Assembly: GCF_003382275.1 (NCBI RefSeq)
Contig: NZ_QTJX01000001.1
Location: 682,001-746,000 of the forward strand
Source: Flagellimonas nanhaiensis
GTDB taxonomy: Bacteria; Bacteroidota; Bacteroidia; Flavobacteriales; Flavobacteriaceae
Direction of reading: 5' to 3'
DNA: 64,000 nucleotides
Position numbers and translations under genes: made by a program
The notes under the pieces: model-generated
Told to the model about the DNA's origin: nothing
Database searches by the model: none
What the model saw: only the letters and a program-made list of their open reading frames with translations
Part shown: one piece after another, positions 17,837 through 26,675 of the stretch
Layout: each line of letters starts with the position of its first letter
Numbering within the stretch: position 1 is the stretch's first letter

Positions 17837-19171
17837 CTATCTAAATACTTTGTTAGGAAAGACCACAGGGCTTTCATGACCATCTTTGCCAACGGAAGCT
17901 ACCCCAAAAAGGTAATTGTCTATTACAATGCCGTGCAAGGTGTGCTCGGTTACATCACCAACATATTTATAGTGGTCCCAAGTTGGTGAGGTGGTATCCC
18001 TCCAATAGATTTTATAACCCGTGGCTCCATCCACTTTATTCCATTTTAATTTAGCCGAAGGCTCAACGATTCCACCAATTTCAACAGTTGATGGGGCAGG
18101 GGGAGCCCAAGCAATTGAAGCAAGGGAAATGGCATTGACCGCGGTAAGTTTTTTGGCGTAATCAAAATTCACATGTTCCAGAACATCGCCGTAGGCGATT
18201 CCATCTTCTACACGGATATCTTGATGCTGTTGGGTATAGTTTTCATGTGCCTCCATGATTCTAATGCCGGCAAAACCAGCATCATTAAATGGTCTGTGAT
18301 GACCACCACGACCAAATCTATCTAAACGATAAATGAGCATCGGGTTCATCTCGGGCATATAGGTTTTTGTGGTTTTATGGACATATCTGGCAAGTTGGCG
18401 CGAAATTCCATCTACTTCTCCACCATAAAATCGTCTAGCTCTTCTTTGGTCTTCAGTTTCGGTGGGAGGCACCGGCTCGGAGAATATTCGGAAATCGCGA
18501 TTGCTGATAACTCCATCCACTCCTTTTATATTTCCAATCATATCATTATTTAGAACCCCAACAATATCCCAACCTTTTTCCTTGGCATATGCTGCCAATC
18601 CCTTACCGCCATAAAGTCCTTGCTCTTCCCCGGAAAGTCCAACGTAGATAATGCTACTTTCAAATTGATATTTGGAAAGTACCCTTGCAGCTTCAATTGC
18701 ACCGGCCATACCACTGGCATTGTCATTGGCCCCTGGAGAATCGGAAGTAAAGTTATTGGGGTCACTTACGCGTGAATCGATATCCCCACTCATAATGATA
18801 AACCTGTTCGGGAACTTGGTTCCTCTTTGAACCGCTAGTACGTTGACCACCCAAACGTCTTTTACTATTCGTCTTCCATCACCTTTTTTTACAAGGTCTT
18901 TTTGATAAAATACATCAAGACAATTGTTGCAATCGGAGGAAATCTTATCGAACTTGGATTTGATCCATCTTCTTGCGGCACCAATACCCCGTGTTTGTGA
19001 GATTGTGTCACTCAGTGTGTGCCTGGTACCAAAACTGACCAAAGTAGTGACATCTTTTTCAATTCTGTCAGCAGATACAGCTTCTATAATTTCGTATAAT
19101 CGGCTTTCGGTTTGAGAAAATAGAGTGGCGGTGAACAATGATATCACCAAAAAAGCGTAAAATTTCTTCAT
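17837..19171 (-). CDS. M28-family metallopeptidase with fibronectin III-like tail
   Basis: A 444-residue exported protein (signal MKKFYAFLVISLFTATLFSQ). Residues about 100-340 match M28 aminopeptidases: Asp150 in PGANDNASG, Glu182-Glu183 in SGEEQGLYGG, Asp210 in NNDMIGN and the late His291/292 in GRGGHHRPFND. The first metal ligand, normally His in an H-x-D-S motif, is Asp130 in SGDIDSR. Residues about 355-444 look like a fibronectin type III domain (AKLKWNKVDGATGYKIYWRD). The change may alter the metal or preserve binding through the carboxylate. It is in the middle of the minus-strand run, 2 bp before the M1 peptidase and 9 bp after the VOC gene. Confidence 0.88.
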   Translation of the reverse strand: MKKFYAFLVISLFTATLFSQTESRLYEIIEAVSADRIEKDVTTLVSFGTRHTLSDTISQTRGIGAARRWIKSKFDKISSDCNNCLDVFYQKDLVKKGDGRRIVKDVWVVNVLAVQRGTKFPNRFIIMSGDIDSRVSDPNNFTSDSPGANDNASGMAGAIEAARVLSKYQFESSIIYVGLSGEEQGLYGGKGLAAYAKEKGWDIVGVLNNDMIGNIKGVDGVISNRDFRIFSEPVPPTETEDQRRARRFYGGEVDGISRQLARYVHKTTKTYMPEMNPMLIYRLDRFGRGGHHRPFNDAGFAGIRIMEAHENYTQQHQDIRVEDGIAYGDVLEHVNFDYAKKLTAVNAISLASIAWAPPAPSTVEIGGIVEPSAKLKWNKVDGATGYKIYWRDTTSPTWDHYKYVGDVTEHTLHGIVIDNYLFGVASVGKDGHESPVVFPNKVFR

Positions 19172-19180
19172 GTATAAGAT

Positions 19181-19684
19181 TTAGTTGCCAATAACTTCTA
19201 TAAATACTCCGTCTGGATCCTGAAAAAGAATAAAAGTTCTTCCATCGGACAAATTTATTGGAGTTTCACCAAGTAATGGAACATTGTTCTCTTTTAATCG
19301 CTTTAGGATTTTATCTGTTGACTTTATGAAATAAGTGGTGTATTGCATTCCATTCCGATCTTGGATATGTTTGTCCGGAGCGGTTTTTTCATTGCCGAAG
19401 GCAACCAGTTTCAATTCTGTGGCATTGGGGTCGTCCACTACTTTCATTATTTTCACATCAAAAGGAGTGCCACCGCTCAATCCAGATCTTTTACCGAAGG
19501 TTTCATCAATACTAAAACCTCCTGTTTCCTTCATTCCCATGATTTTGGTATAAAAGTCCAAAGAGGTTTCGATATCTGAAACAATTATTCCAATGGATAT
19601 GGAGGGATTGGCATATTCGGTCTGTGTCCTACCAACAGTAATGGACAATGTTAAAAATAAAATACTAAGAATAGTATGCTTCAT
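19181..19684 (-). CDS. Exported VOC-family (glyoxalase-like) protein
   Basis: A 167-residue protein with a signal peptide (MKHTILSILFLTLSITVGRTQ) and one vicinal-oxygen-chelate domain: SISIGIIVSDIETSLDFYTKIMGMKE at the first beta-alpha-beta unit, a central YTTYFIKSTDKILKRLKENNVPLL unit and the C-terminal FILFQDPDGVFIEVIGN, where the last Glu is the usual metal ligand. The first ligand position, usually His at the start of the domain, is not obvious. Export is unusual for glyoxalase-like proteins. Its function is unknown. It lies between the PD40-SnoaL gene (39 bp) and the M28 peptidase (9 bp). Confidence 0.82.
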   Translation of the reverse strand: MKHTILSILFLTLSITVGRTQTEYANPSISIGIIVSDIETSLDFYTKIMGMKETGGFSIDETFGKRSGLSGGTPFDVKIMKVVDDPNATELKLVAFGNEKTAPDKHIQDRNGMQYTTYFIKSTDKILKRLKENNVPLLGETPINLSDGRTFILFQDPDGVFIEVIGN

Positions 19685-19723
19685 AGTTTAAGGGTTTTGA
19701 TTTCTTTAAAGTAGCAAATCGGG

Positions 19724-20908
19724 TCAATCTATAAAAGTAACCTTGATTATTTTTCCATTTTGGACCTCATAAACGGCCACAGCATTAATTTGAGCACCAT
19801 TGATAGTGACAAATTCTTCGTCAATAACCTTATTTCCAATAACAATACGATTCTTTATCTGGCAATGAAGGTCTGGAGTAGTCTCAAAAAAGGATTCGTA
19901 TTGCTCTCTCATTTTATCTTTTCCTTCGGAGATTAAGTCGTTGGGAAAATTGTATAGTTTTATATCATCCGAGTAAGTATCCATGAATGCGTCAATATCT
20001 CTTGCGTTATAGGCATCCAATTGTTTCTGGACAATCACCTTTGGTGATTCATCCGCTACAAATGCCAATCTGGTATGGCTTGAATTTACAGCGATTCTGG
20101 TGATATTATTGATTTCTTCCTGTTCAAATCGCATTACTTGTTCCCAGGCTACGCCAGATTCCACGTCAAACATAAAAAGGGATTTGCCGGAGCCAGTTAA
20201 AATTACGCTTTCATTCAACCAACATATATCCTCTTCATTGTTATACGTGTTCGCAATTCTTTCGGAATCTCCGGAAATGGGATCAATTGACTTTACCTGC
20301 CAAATATTGTTTTCCTTACTGATAAAACTGATTAAATCGGTTCCGGGAATTTTGTGAAGCGACCTTCCTACATTTTTTTCCAAGGTACGATGGGTATTGT
20401 CCTTGAGATTGCTTACCACCAAATCCAACCTGTTTTCCTTCAATACCGATGAAACCAGAATGTGGTCATTGTACCAAACATGGTATCCAATTTTCAATTC
20501 TGCCAATGGTTTGGAATCTCCCGTGCGGAGGTCATATTCATAAAGTAGTTGTAGCCCATCCAAGTCCAATCTAATAGCTGAAACTGCATTTTTTTCGGGA
20601 ATTCTCAATGGGGAATATTCGCTTCCAGAAGGGGTGTCAGAAATCCAAGAAGAGGTACTTCCCTTATTGATGTTGAACTTCAGAATATCTGTTTGACCAG
20701 CGCGAGTCGAAGAAAACAACAGTGTGTTATCGTCCCAAAATGAAGGCTGATTGTCATACCCTTCGTTGTTTGAGATGTTTTTTGGATTTGAAAGTGTGGG
20801 TTCACCATTTTGGATGTCCAAATCAAAAAGATAGACCTCTGTATTTGTTTGTCCAATTAATAGCGTGGTTCCAAGGAACCAAAAAAGAAAGAATAGCCGA
20901 TGTGTCAT
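19724..20908 (-). CDS. Exported PD40/TolB-like propeller fused to SnoaL/NTF2 domain
   Basis: A 394-residue exported protein (signal MTHRLFFLFWFLGTTLLIGQ). Residues about 22-285 are degenerate WD40/PD40-like blades (GYDNQPSFWDDNTLLFSSTRAGQTDILKF). Residues about 289-394 form a SnoaL-like/NTF2 domain: VIVQKQLDAYNARDIDAFMDTYSDDIKLYNFP, then ISEGKDKMREQYESFF and a final strand AVYEVQNGKIIKVTFID. SnoaL-like domains usually bind small hydrophobic ligands or act as isomerases or dehydratases. The frame is continuous, so the fusion is real and not two genes. I do not know a function for this architecture. It sits 2 bp downstream of the trehalose gene. Confidence 0.8.
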   Translation of the reverse strand: MTHRLFFLFWFLGTTLLIGQTNTEVYLFDLDIQNGEPTLSNPKNISNNEGYDNQPSFWDDNTLLFSSTRAGQTDILKFNINKGSTSSWISDTPSGSEYSPLRIPEKNAVSAIRLDLDGLQLLYEYDLRTGDSKPLAELKIGYHVWYNDHILVSSVLKENRLDLVVSNLKDNTHRTLEKNVGRSLHKIPGTDLISFISKENNIWQVKSIDPISGDSERIANTYNNEEDICWLNESVILTGSGKSLFMFDVESGVAWEQVMRFEQEEINNITRIAVNSSHTRLAFVADESPKVIVQKQLDAYNARDIDAFMDTYSDDIKLYNFPNDLISEGKDKMREQYESFFETTPDLHCQIKNRIVIGNKVIDEEFVTINGAQINAVAVYEVQNGKIIKVTFID

Positions 20909-20910
20909 GG

Positions 20911-23115
20911 TTAGGCAAAGCGTTTTAAAAGTTCACGAACCCTTTTTGTGTTTTCCACATGGTATTTGGCCTGGGTTTTTTTGAGACCGACTTTTATGGT
21001 AATGGCAGAGTCCGGGAGTTCCTGGAACATGAATTCGTCGGTCCAGTCATCTCCAATGGCCATAACAAAATCATAACTATCTTCTCCTAACATTCTTACG
21101 GCAGCCCTACCTTTGTTAACATTGCTGCTTTTAACCTCCATTACTTTGTTTCCATTGAGTACACTAATGTCATCATTGCCAATAAGGCTGGTGAGTACGG
21201 TGTTCAGTTCATTGGCTCTTTTTTCACCAAAGTCGGGGTCGGTATTCCGGTAATGCCACGCCAGGGAATAATTTTTTTCTTCAACAAACGACCCAGGTGT
21301 CCTGTCCACAAAAGATTCCAAAACGGGTCTTATTTTCTCCATCCATTCGTCTTTTACTTTTTCCAGCAATTTGAAATCATCTCCGTCAGTAGAAATCCAC
21401 ACCCCATGTTCCACGATCATGTTGTACTTTTTTGGAAGAAACCATCTTCCAAAAGTCTGTTTATCACGTCCACTTATCAAAAATAGGGTAGTGTTTTCTT
21501 GTTGTTGCAGTTGGTCCAAAAGACTGTAGAGTTCGTCATCGGGTGACGCTTTTTGAGGGTCTTTGTGAAATCCTACCAGGGTACCATCGTAGTCTAGGAA
21601 CAGTAGACGTTTTTTGGCTTTGGTGTATTTTTTATCAATGTCCTGCAAAATATCCTTGGATAGTTTTTGGGAGATAAAGTCGTCCCCACCTTCCTTTTTT
21701 TGTTTTAGGGCGTTCATAAATTCATTGGCCCATACCTCCACATTATAGCGTTCCAGCCTATTTTGAAGAAAGGTGTTGCGAGATTTCTGCTCTTCTTCGG
21801 GCATGGTTATGGCCCTTTTCAGGGTATCGGCCTGTTCTTCAAAATTATTGGGATTGATCAACAAGGCTTCATTCATTTCATAAGCAGAACCGGCCATTTC
21901 ACTTAAGATCAACACTCCGGTCTTATCCGTTCTTGTGGCAATATATTCTTTGGCTACCAAGTTCATTCCGTCCCGCAAAGGTGTAAGCCAGGCAATGTCA
22001 CTAGATGTATATAGGTCTATGAGGTTTTCAAATGGCAAAGAGCGATAAAAGTACCAGATAGGAGTCCAGTTTACGGTTGCCAATTCTCCGTTTATTCGGC
22101 CCACAAGTTCATCGATTTCTCTCTTGAGCAATTGGTACTGGGGCACGTTGGACCTAGAGGGAACTGCAAGTATGATGAGCCTAACCTTTTCCTTGTATTC
22201 AGGGTATTTGTTGAGAAAGTACTCAAATGCGTTTATTCTTTTTGCGATGCCCTTACTGTAATCCAAGCGGTCGATGGACAAAATCAATTTGGTGTCCGGG
22301 GCAGATGCTTTATGGCTATCGAGTCTTTTTTGAAGATCGCTTTTATGGGTATTCTTGTTCTGCTCATGGTCCTGAGCTGCGGTCTTGAACTTTTTGTAAT
22401 CAATGCCCATGGGAAAAGAATCTACCTTAATCACACGGTTGTCCAAATAAATGTCATTGAAACTCACCTCCAACCCCAGAAGTCTTCTTACGGAACTCAA
22501 AAAATGCCGCTCGTAATCATAGGTATGGAAACCGATAAGGTCAGAGCCCAAAAGACCTTGCAAAACTTCTTCACGCCAAGGTAGTGTCCTGAAAATTTCA
22601 TAAGAGGGAAACGGAATATGTAGAAAGAAACCAATGGAAGTATTTGGTCTTTTTTCGCGTACCATTTGTGGTACCAGCATGAGCTGATAATCGTGCACCC
22701 AGATAACGTCATCTTCACTTGATTTTTCTATGATTGCATCGGCAAATTTTCTGTTTACTTCCCGATATGTATTCCAAAAATCAAGTTCAAATTCAGAGTA
22801 CTCCAAGAAATAATGGAACAACGGCCATATGGTTCTATTGCTAAATCCGAAATAGAACCCTTCCACCTCTTCTGCCGATAAATTGACCTTTGCACAGCCA
22901 TTCTTTTCGAGGGCTTCATCAATATCCTTCTCAAGCTCGGGAGGGGTATCCTCTTGGGTAAGTCCGGACCAACCCACCCACAGGCTTTCATTACCACTGT
23001 GCACTGATTTCATTCCCGTAGCCAAACCGCCAACACTTGGTATGGCATCGATATTTCCATTGCTAATTTGCAATTGAATGGGTAGTCTATTTGAGATTAT
23101 GATAGTTTTGCCCAT
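20911..23115 (-). CDS. otsAB: Trehalose-6-phosphate synthase/phosphatase fusion
   Basis: A 734-residue bifunctional enzyme that makes trehalose from UDP-glucose and glucose-6-phosphate and then dephosphorylates it. Residues 1-470 are the GT20 synthase: WVHDYQLMLVPQ at 139-150, RLDYSKGI at 283-290 and RDGMNLVAKE at 381-390. Residues about 500-734 are a HAD-type phosphatase with the nucleophile motif LDYDGTL (Asp508 and Asp510) and the acidic IGDDWTDEFMF motif. Bacteroidota often use this fused form. It heads a minus-strand run of about ten genes with gaps of 2-68 bp and diverges from a GH15 enzyme, so synthesis and breakdown of an alpha-glucoside are encoded back to back. Trehalose is an osmoprotectant, consistent with a marine lifestyle (inference). 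Confidence 0.95.
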   Translation of the reverse strand: MGKTIIISNRLPIQLQISNGNIDAIPSVGGLATGMKSVHSGNESLWVGWSGLTQEDTPPELEKDIDEALEKNGCAKVNLSAEEVEGFYFGFSNRTIWPLFHYFLEYSEFELDFWNTYREVNRKFADAIIEKSSEDDVIWVHDYQLMLVPQMVREKRPNTSIGFFLHIPFPSYEIFRTLPWREEVLQGLLGSDLIGFHTYDYERHFLSSVRRLLGLEVSFNDIYLDNRVIKVDSFPMGIDYKKFKTAAQDHEQNKNTHKSDLQKRLDSHKASAPDTKLILSIDRLDYSKGIAKRINAFEYFLNKYPEYKEKVRLIILAVPSRSNVPQYQLLKREIDELVGRINGELATVNWTPIWYFYRSLPFENLIDLYTSSDIAWLTPLRDGMNLVAKEYIATRTDKTGVLILSEMAGSAYEMNEALLINPNNFEEQADTLKRAITMPEEEQKSRNTFLQNRLERYNVEVWANEFMNALKQKKEGGDDFISQKLSKDILQDIDKKYTKAKKRLLFLDYDGTLVGFHKDPQKASPDDELYSLLDQLQQQENTTLFLISGRDKQTFGRWFLPKKYNMIVEHGVWISTDGDDFKLLEKVKDEWMEKIRPVLESFVDRTPGSFVEEKNYSLAWHYRNTDPDFGEKRANELNTVLTSLIGNDDISVLNGNKVMEVKSSNVNKGRAAVRMLGEDSYDFVMAIGDDWTDEFMFQELPDSAITIKVGLKKTQAKYHVENTKRVRELLKRFA

Positions 23116-23217
23116 AAAAGAATGCTTTTAAAGGGTTTTACTTTTAAGTTTTTTTAAAATTCGTGAAATTCGGGCGCAAAACCAATTGATTGAAAACCTT
23201 TTATGGATATTTGATTT

Positions 23218-25020
23218 ATGGAGAACTTGGATTATGGAATTATCGGTAATTGTAGAAGTGCGGCCTTAATATCAAAAACCGGTTCTTTGGACTGGTGCTG
23301 TTTGCCACAATTTGATTCTACTTCGGTATTTGCAAAATTATTGGATGAAAACAATGGAGGAAGCTTTGAAATAAAAGTGGAGGAAGACTATTCCATTCAT
23401 CAGCATTATCATAAGAACACGGCTATATTGGTTACGCGGTACGCCAAGGACGAAGACATCTTTGAGGTTCATGATTTTATGCCACGACATCTTAAACTCA
23501 ACAATGGAAAATACAATGCTCCCCCCGAAATTGTACGCTATGTGAAGCATATTTCCGGAGCACCAAGATTCAGGGCCATTTATAATCCCAAACTTGAATA
23601 TGGTCTAGGACAAACCGACCATCACGTAAAGGCAAATTTTGTGGTCAGCCTTACCAAAAAATCAAAGTTTGACACCTTATTTCTCTACACATCTTTTAAC
23701 AAGAACACGGTTATGGATGGAGGGGAGATAGTTCTTAAAGAGGATGGGTTTTTCTCCATTTGCTATAACGAAAAGATTCTGAAGCCTACTACGAACAAAA
23801 TGGCCTTGGAACTTGAAAGGACAAAGGTTTACTGGTTGGACTGGGTGGACAAAACCCCTACATACCGACAATTCAACAACGAGATCATCCGTAGCGCAAT
23901 AACCCTAAAAATGTTGACCTATGACAGAACCGGAGCAGTGTTGGCGGCGGCTACAACATCCTTGCCAGAGACCATTGGGGAGGTACGAAATTGGGACTAT
24001 CGGTTCTGCTGGATTCGAGATGCCTCCATGGTAATCAAGGTGGTTTCTGAACTTGGACATAAAAACTCTGCAAAGCGCTATTTGCAATTCATAATTGATT
24101 TGATGCCAGACAAGGATGAGAAACTTCAAATCATGTATGGCATCAACAAGGAAAAGACCCTTACGGAACATACTTTGGACCATCTGGAAGGTTATAAAGG
24201 TTCCAAACCTGTAAGAATAGGTAATGCGGCTTATAAACAACGTCAGAATGATATCTATGGCATCTTAATGGATGTTATCTATGAGCAATTGGCCAAGTTT
24301 AGCAACGATATTGAAAATGGAGAAGAATTGTGGAGCATTACCAAAGGTATTGTGTGGATAGTAGGAAAACACTGGATGGAACCAGATAAAGGTATTTGGG
24401 AATTCCGTGGAGAGGATCGACATTTCACCTTCTCAAAGGTGCTATGCTGGGTAGCTCTGGATCGAGCCATTAAGGTGGCCAAAATGTTCGGGAAACACCG
24501 AAAGATTGAAAAATGGACCGCTCTGGAACAAGAAATTAAAAAGGATATCCATGAGAATGCTTGGAACAGTGAGATCAATGCATTTGTGCAATCTTATGGT
24601 TCTAAACATTTGGATGCATCCGTGCTTCTTATGGAGTCTTACGGCTTTATCCATGCTAAGGACCCCAAATATGTTAGTACGGTACGAGCCATTGAGGAAA
24701 ACCTTAGCAATGATGGCTTGTTGTATCGGTATAAGAATGAAGATGATTTTGGACTACCTTCATCATCCTTCACCATTTGTACTTTTTGGTTCATCAACAG
24801 CCTCTTTAAAATAGGGGAAGAAGAAAAGGCATTAGCCTATTTTGAGCGTTTGCTGAGCTACAGTAATCATCTAGGTCTTTTTAGTGAGGATATCGACTTT
24901 AAAACCAAACGGTTGTTGGGCAACTTCCCGCAGGCGTATTCCCATTTGGCGCTAATAGAATGTGCTATCAATTTTTCTAAAAAGAAGAGCGAGGAAAAGA
25001 TTTTGGAATCTATTGGCTGA
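23218..25020 (+). CDS. Glycoside hydrolase family 15 protein
   Basis: A 600-residue cytosolic protein of the GH15 trehalase/glucoamylase type: N-terminal beta-sandwich domain (opening DYGIIGNCRSAALISKTGSLDWCCLPQFDS), then an (alpha/alpha)6 barrel with EVRNWDYRFCWIRDASM around residue 260, the conserved substrate-binding loop. The C-terminal part ends with ALIECAINFSKKK. Members hydrolyse trehalose, maltose or glucan ends. The divergent partner is the trehalose synthase fusion with 102 bp between, which supports trehalose as substrate, but this is context inference. Its 3-prime end overlaps the convergent decarboxylase gene by 11 bp. No signal peptide. Confidence 0.9.
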   Translation: MENLDYGIIGNCRSAALISKTGSLDWCCLPQFDSTSVFAKLLDENNGGSFEIKVEEDYSIHQHYHKNTAILVTRYAKDEDIFEVHDFMPRHLKLNNGKYNAPPEIVRYVKHISGAPRFRAIYNPKLEYGLGQTDHHVKANFVVSLTKKSKFDTLFLYTSFNKNTVMDGGEIVLKEDGFFSICYNEKILKPTTNKMALELERTKVYWLDWVDKTPTYRQFNNEIIRSAITLKMLTYDRTGAVLAAATTSLPETIGEVRNWDYRFCWIRDASMVIKVVSELGHKNSAKRYLQFIIDLMPDKDEKLQIMYGINKEKTLTEHTLDHLEGYKGSKPVRIGNAAYKQRQNDIYGILMDVIYEQLAKFSNDIENGEELWSITKGIVWIVGKHWMEPDKGIWEFRGEDRHFTFSKVLCWVALDRAIKVAKMFGKHRKIEKWTALEQEIKKDIHENAWNSEINAFVQSYGSKHLDASVLLMESYGFIHAKDPKYVSTVRAIEENLSNDGLLYRYKNEDDFGLPSSSFTICTFWFINSLFKIGEEEKALAYFERLLSYSNHLGLFSEDIDFKTKRLLGNFPQAYSHLALIECAINFSKKKSEEKILESIG

Positions 25021-26458
25021 TTTTGGTTGATAAATGTTTTTCCCCAATGGTTTTGATTTTCTTCAAGAGCATAGATAAATGTTCCATTGTGGTAAAAGGG
25101 TTCATCAGGGTGGTCCGTAAATAATGGACACCTTTTAGTTTGGTCTGAACCAAATAAAATTCGCCATCTTCCAACAACTCCTGTCTTATCGATTGGTTAA
25201 GTGTGTTCAGTTGCTCCAAGGAAAGATTTGGAGCCAAATATCTAAAGCATAGAATGTTAGATACTGGTTCTATGGCCAGCTCAAAGTCAGAATCTGTCTT
25301 GAGCAGGTGTGCAAAACCCTTGGCAAGATCGAACAGCGTCGTTACGTTTTGGTTAAAAACCTCTTCACCATAAAACTTAAGGAGAATGTACCAATGTAAG
25401 CTCATCATGGATTTGGTGCATTCAAAGGTTCTTTTTCCCCCATTGTACCAGTCTTCTTCATCCACATTGGTCAATAGGTAATCAGCCTGTTGAGTAAATG
25501 TAGTGTGTGAATGCCTCCCATCCTTGTAGATTAAAGCTGTGGTGATTATGGGCATCATCATCATTTTATGGCCATCTATCACTACAGAATCGGAGTTGGC
25601 AATTCCATTTAATAGGTGGCTATATTTTTTAGAAAAAATGGCAGCTCCACCATGCGCTCCGTCAACATGAAACCAAAGTTTCTTTTTTTTGGCAAAGTCT
25701 CCAATCGCCTCTAGATCATCATAAATACCGGTAGCCGTTGAAGGTGCGCTTCCAACTATGGCAAATACCTTGGTGCCTCTGTCTAAAGCTCCCTGATAGT
25801 ATTCTTCCAATTTTGAAGTATCCATGGCATACCCATTCGTCACCGGGATTTTGATGATCCCCTGTTCACCTAAACCCATGATCTTGGCAGCCCTTTCTAT
25901 GCAGTAATGGGCCTCTTCGCTCACCATGATACCTAGGGGTTGGGTGTAGCCATTGTTCCACACATCTTCTTCGGCAACGGCTTTTCTAGCAGACAATAGG
26001 GCCGTAAGATTGGCCAAGGTTCCTCCTGAGGTCAAAATTCCTCTAGACTTGTTGTGATATCCTATTTTTTTTGCCAACAAATCGGTTACGGTGCGTTCGA
26101 TACCGGTTGGGGCCATGCCCATCTCATAGACGGCCATGCCGTTGTTCAGCATAGAACCAATCATTGCAGTAAGAGCTGTTATGGGAGCTGGGGGAGCTAC
26201 TTGGTGCCCGACGTATTTTGGATTATGCGTATGGGTGGTTCTTTTCAGGACTTCAGAATAAAAGTCATCTTTTGTTCCATTTTGAAGAAAATCCTTCCAA
26301 AAATCGAGCTCGTTCTCCGGACTGTTCCAATTGATTGTTTTTTCATTTTTACCAGAGATAGTGCCTTCCAGATGGTTGGCTAGCAGGTCTACGATTTTAT
26401 ATCCTTCGGTTTTAAAACGGTGACTGTTGTATAGAGAGTGAAGTAATGTCTTATCCAT
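25010..26458 (-). CDS. PLP-dependent group II amino-acid decarboxylase
   Basis: A 482-residue fold-type I PLP enzyme of the aromatic-L-amino-acid/glutamate decarboxylase group. The Schiff-base Lys298 lies in VVIDGHKMMMMP, the PLP pyridine Asp266 in HVDGAHGG, and TSGGTLANL at 143-151 holds the phosphate. Residues 77-86, HTHNPKYVGH, match the substrate-side N-terminal segment. The substrate could be an aromatic amino acid, aspartate or 2,4-diaminobutyrate; I cannot decide. It is monocistronic, converging on the GH15 gene with an 11-bp overlap of the coding ends. Confidence 0.9.
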   Translation of the reverse strand: MDKTLLHSLYNSHRFKTEGYKIVDLLANHLEGTISGKNEKTINWNSPENELDFWKDFLQNGTKDDFYSEVLKRTTHTHNPKYVGHQVAPPAPITALTAMIGSMLNNGMAVYEMGMAPTGIERTVTDLLAKKIGYHNKSRGILTSGGTLANLTALLSARKAVAEEDVWNNGYTQPLGIMVSEEAHYCIERAAKIMGLGEQGIIKIPVTNGYAMDTSKLEEYYQGALDRGTKVFAIVGSAPSTATGIYDDLEAIGDFAKKKKLWFHVDGAHGGAAIFSKKYSHLLNGIANSDSVVIDGHKMMMMPIITTALIYKDGRHSHTTFTQQADYLLTNVDEEDWYNGGKRTFECTKSMMSLHWYILLKFYGEEVFNQNVTTLFDLAKGFAHLLKTDSDFELAIEPVSNILCFRYLAPNLSLEQLNTLNQSIRQELLEDGEFYLVQTKLKGVHYLRTTLMNPFTTMEHLSMLLKKIKTIGEKHLSTKISQ

Positions 26459-26675
26459 AGGATAAAGTTATGTGCTCTGATCAAGGCTTCAAAATTTATC
26501 CTTGAAAACTACAACTCCTATGGAAACCTTGGATTGTGTCTCTCAATGTACGCTGATTTGATGCAAAGAGAATTGCCGTTCAAGGTGAAGGAATTTTCGT
26601 AAAAAAGGTGCGCGTTTGTGACTCATTAGATGTAGAATTGGCTATTTTAGGCAATTGTATAAAAATGCCAACTAC

